From: Akkermansia sp.
GTDB taxonomy: Bacteria > Verrucomicrobiota > Verrucomicrobiia > Verrucomicrobiales > Akkermansiaceae
NCBI GenBank assembly: GCA_020047775.1
Contig: JAIFNK010000200.1
Coordinates: forward strand, 1 to 13,262
Direction of reading: 5' to 3'
Length of the DNA stretch: 13,262 bases
The notes under the pieces are model-generated. The model searched no databases and had not been told where the DNA came from. It saw only the letters and a program-made list of their open reading frames with translations. This document shows positions 13,262 to 13,262 of the stretch, piece after piece (position 1 is the first letter of the stretch; each line of letters starts with the position of its first letter). The translations under genes were made by a program, and so were the position numbers.

Positions 13262-13262
13262 G

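Overview
The window looks like a chromosomal stretch of a GC-rich member of the Verrucomicrobia (Luteolibacter/Haloferula-like). This is inferred from the style of the exported proteins, an intergenic TATAGG-rich repeat, and above all a perfect 14-bp palindrome of the form TGTTC-N4-GAACA, which I recall as the LexA operator described for that phylum. No rRNA, tRNA, CRISPR array, transposase or integrase was found. Coding density is high and nearly all genes look intact.

Layout, left to right. (1) Bases 5-602: a broken-off copy of the last 28 codons of lysC, then a compact hicB-hicA toxin-antitoxin pair (minus strand), then a hairpin at the end of the intact lysC. The two lysC tails form an 85-bp direct repeat (83/85 identical) that brackets the hicBA pair. 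(2) Bases 603-2410, minus strand: lysC (aspartate kinase with two ACT domains) and a YbgC-like hotdog thioesterase. (3) Bases 2490-6326, plus strand: two exported proteins 30 bp apart. The first has a region that aligns with the Lon (S16) protease domain, keeping the serine position but not the lysine. The second is a lipoprotein made of ankyrin repeats fused to a C-terminal L,D-transpeptidase. (4) Bases 6390-9260: a minus-strand gene for a Whirly-fold single-stranded-DNA-binding protein, divergent from priA, the replication-restart helicase. The intergenic region carries two abutting LexA-type boxes. (5) Bases 9309-11313: alanine dehydrogenase (minus) divergent from a membrane-anchored NlpC/P60 peptidase (plus), with three GTGAA motifs at exact 11-bp spacing in front of the latter. 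(6) Bases 11345-13261: a minus-strand transglutaminase-like protein that runs off the right edge.

How the parts may work together. The Whirly/priA/LexA-box cluster reads as a DNA-damage-responsive replication-restart locus: a protein that coats single-stranded DNA beside the helicase that reloads replisomes, with SOS operators between them. This is the strongest candidate for something not well described. LysC feeds diaminopimelate and lysine, and the window also encodes an L,D-transpeptidase and an NlpC/P60 enzyme, so cell-wall building and editing is a second theme, but the genes are in separate transcription units. The hicBA insert looks like a recent local acquisition at the 3' end of a housekeeping gene, leaving that gene functional.
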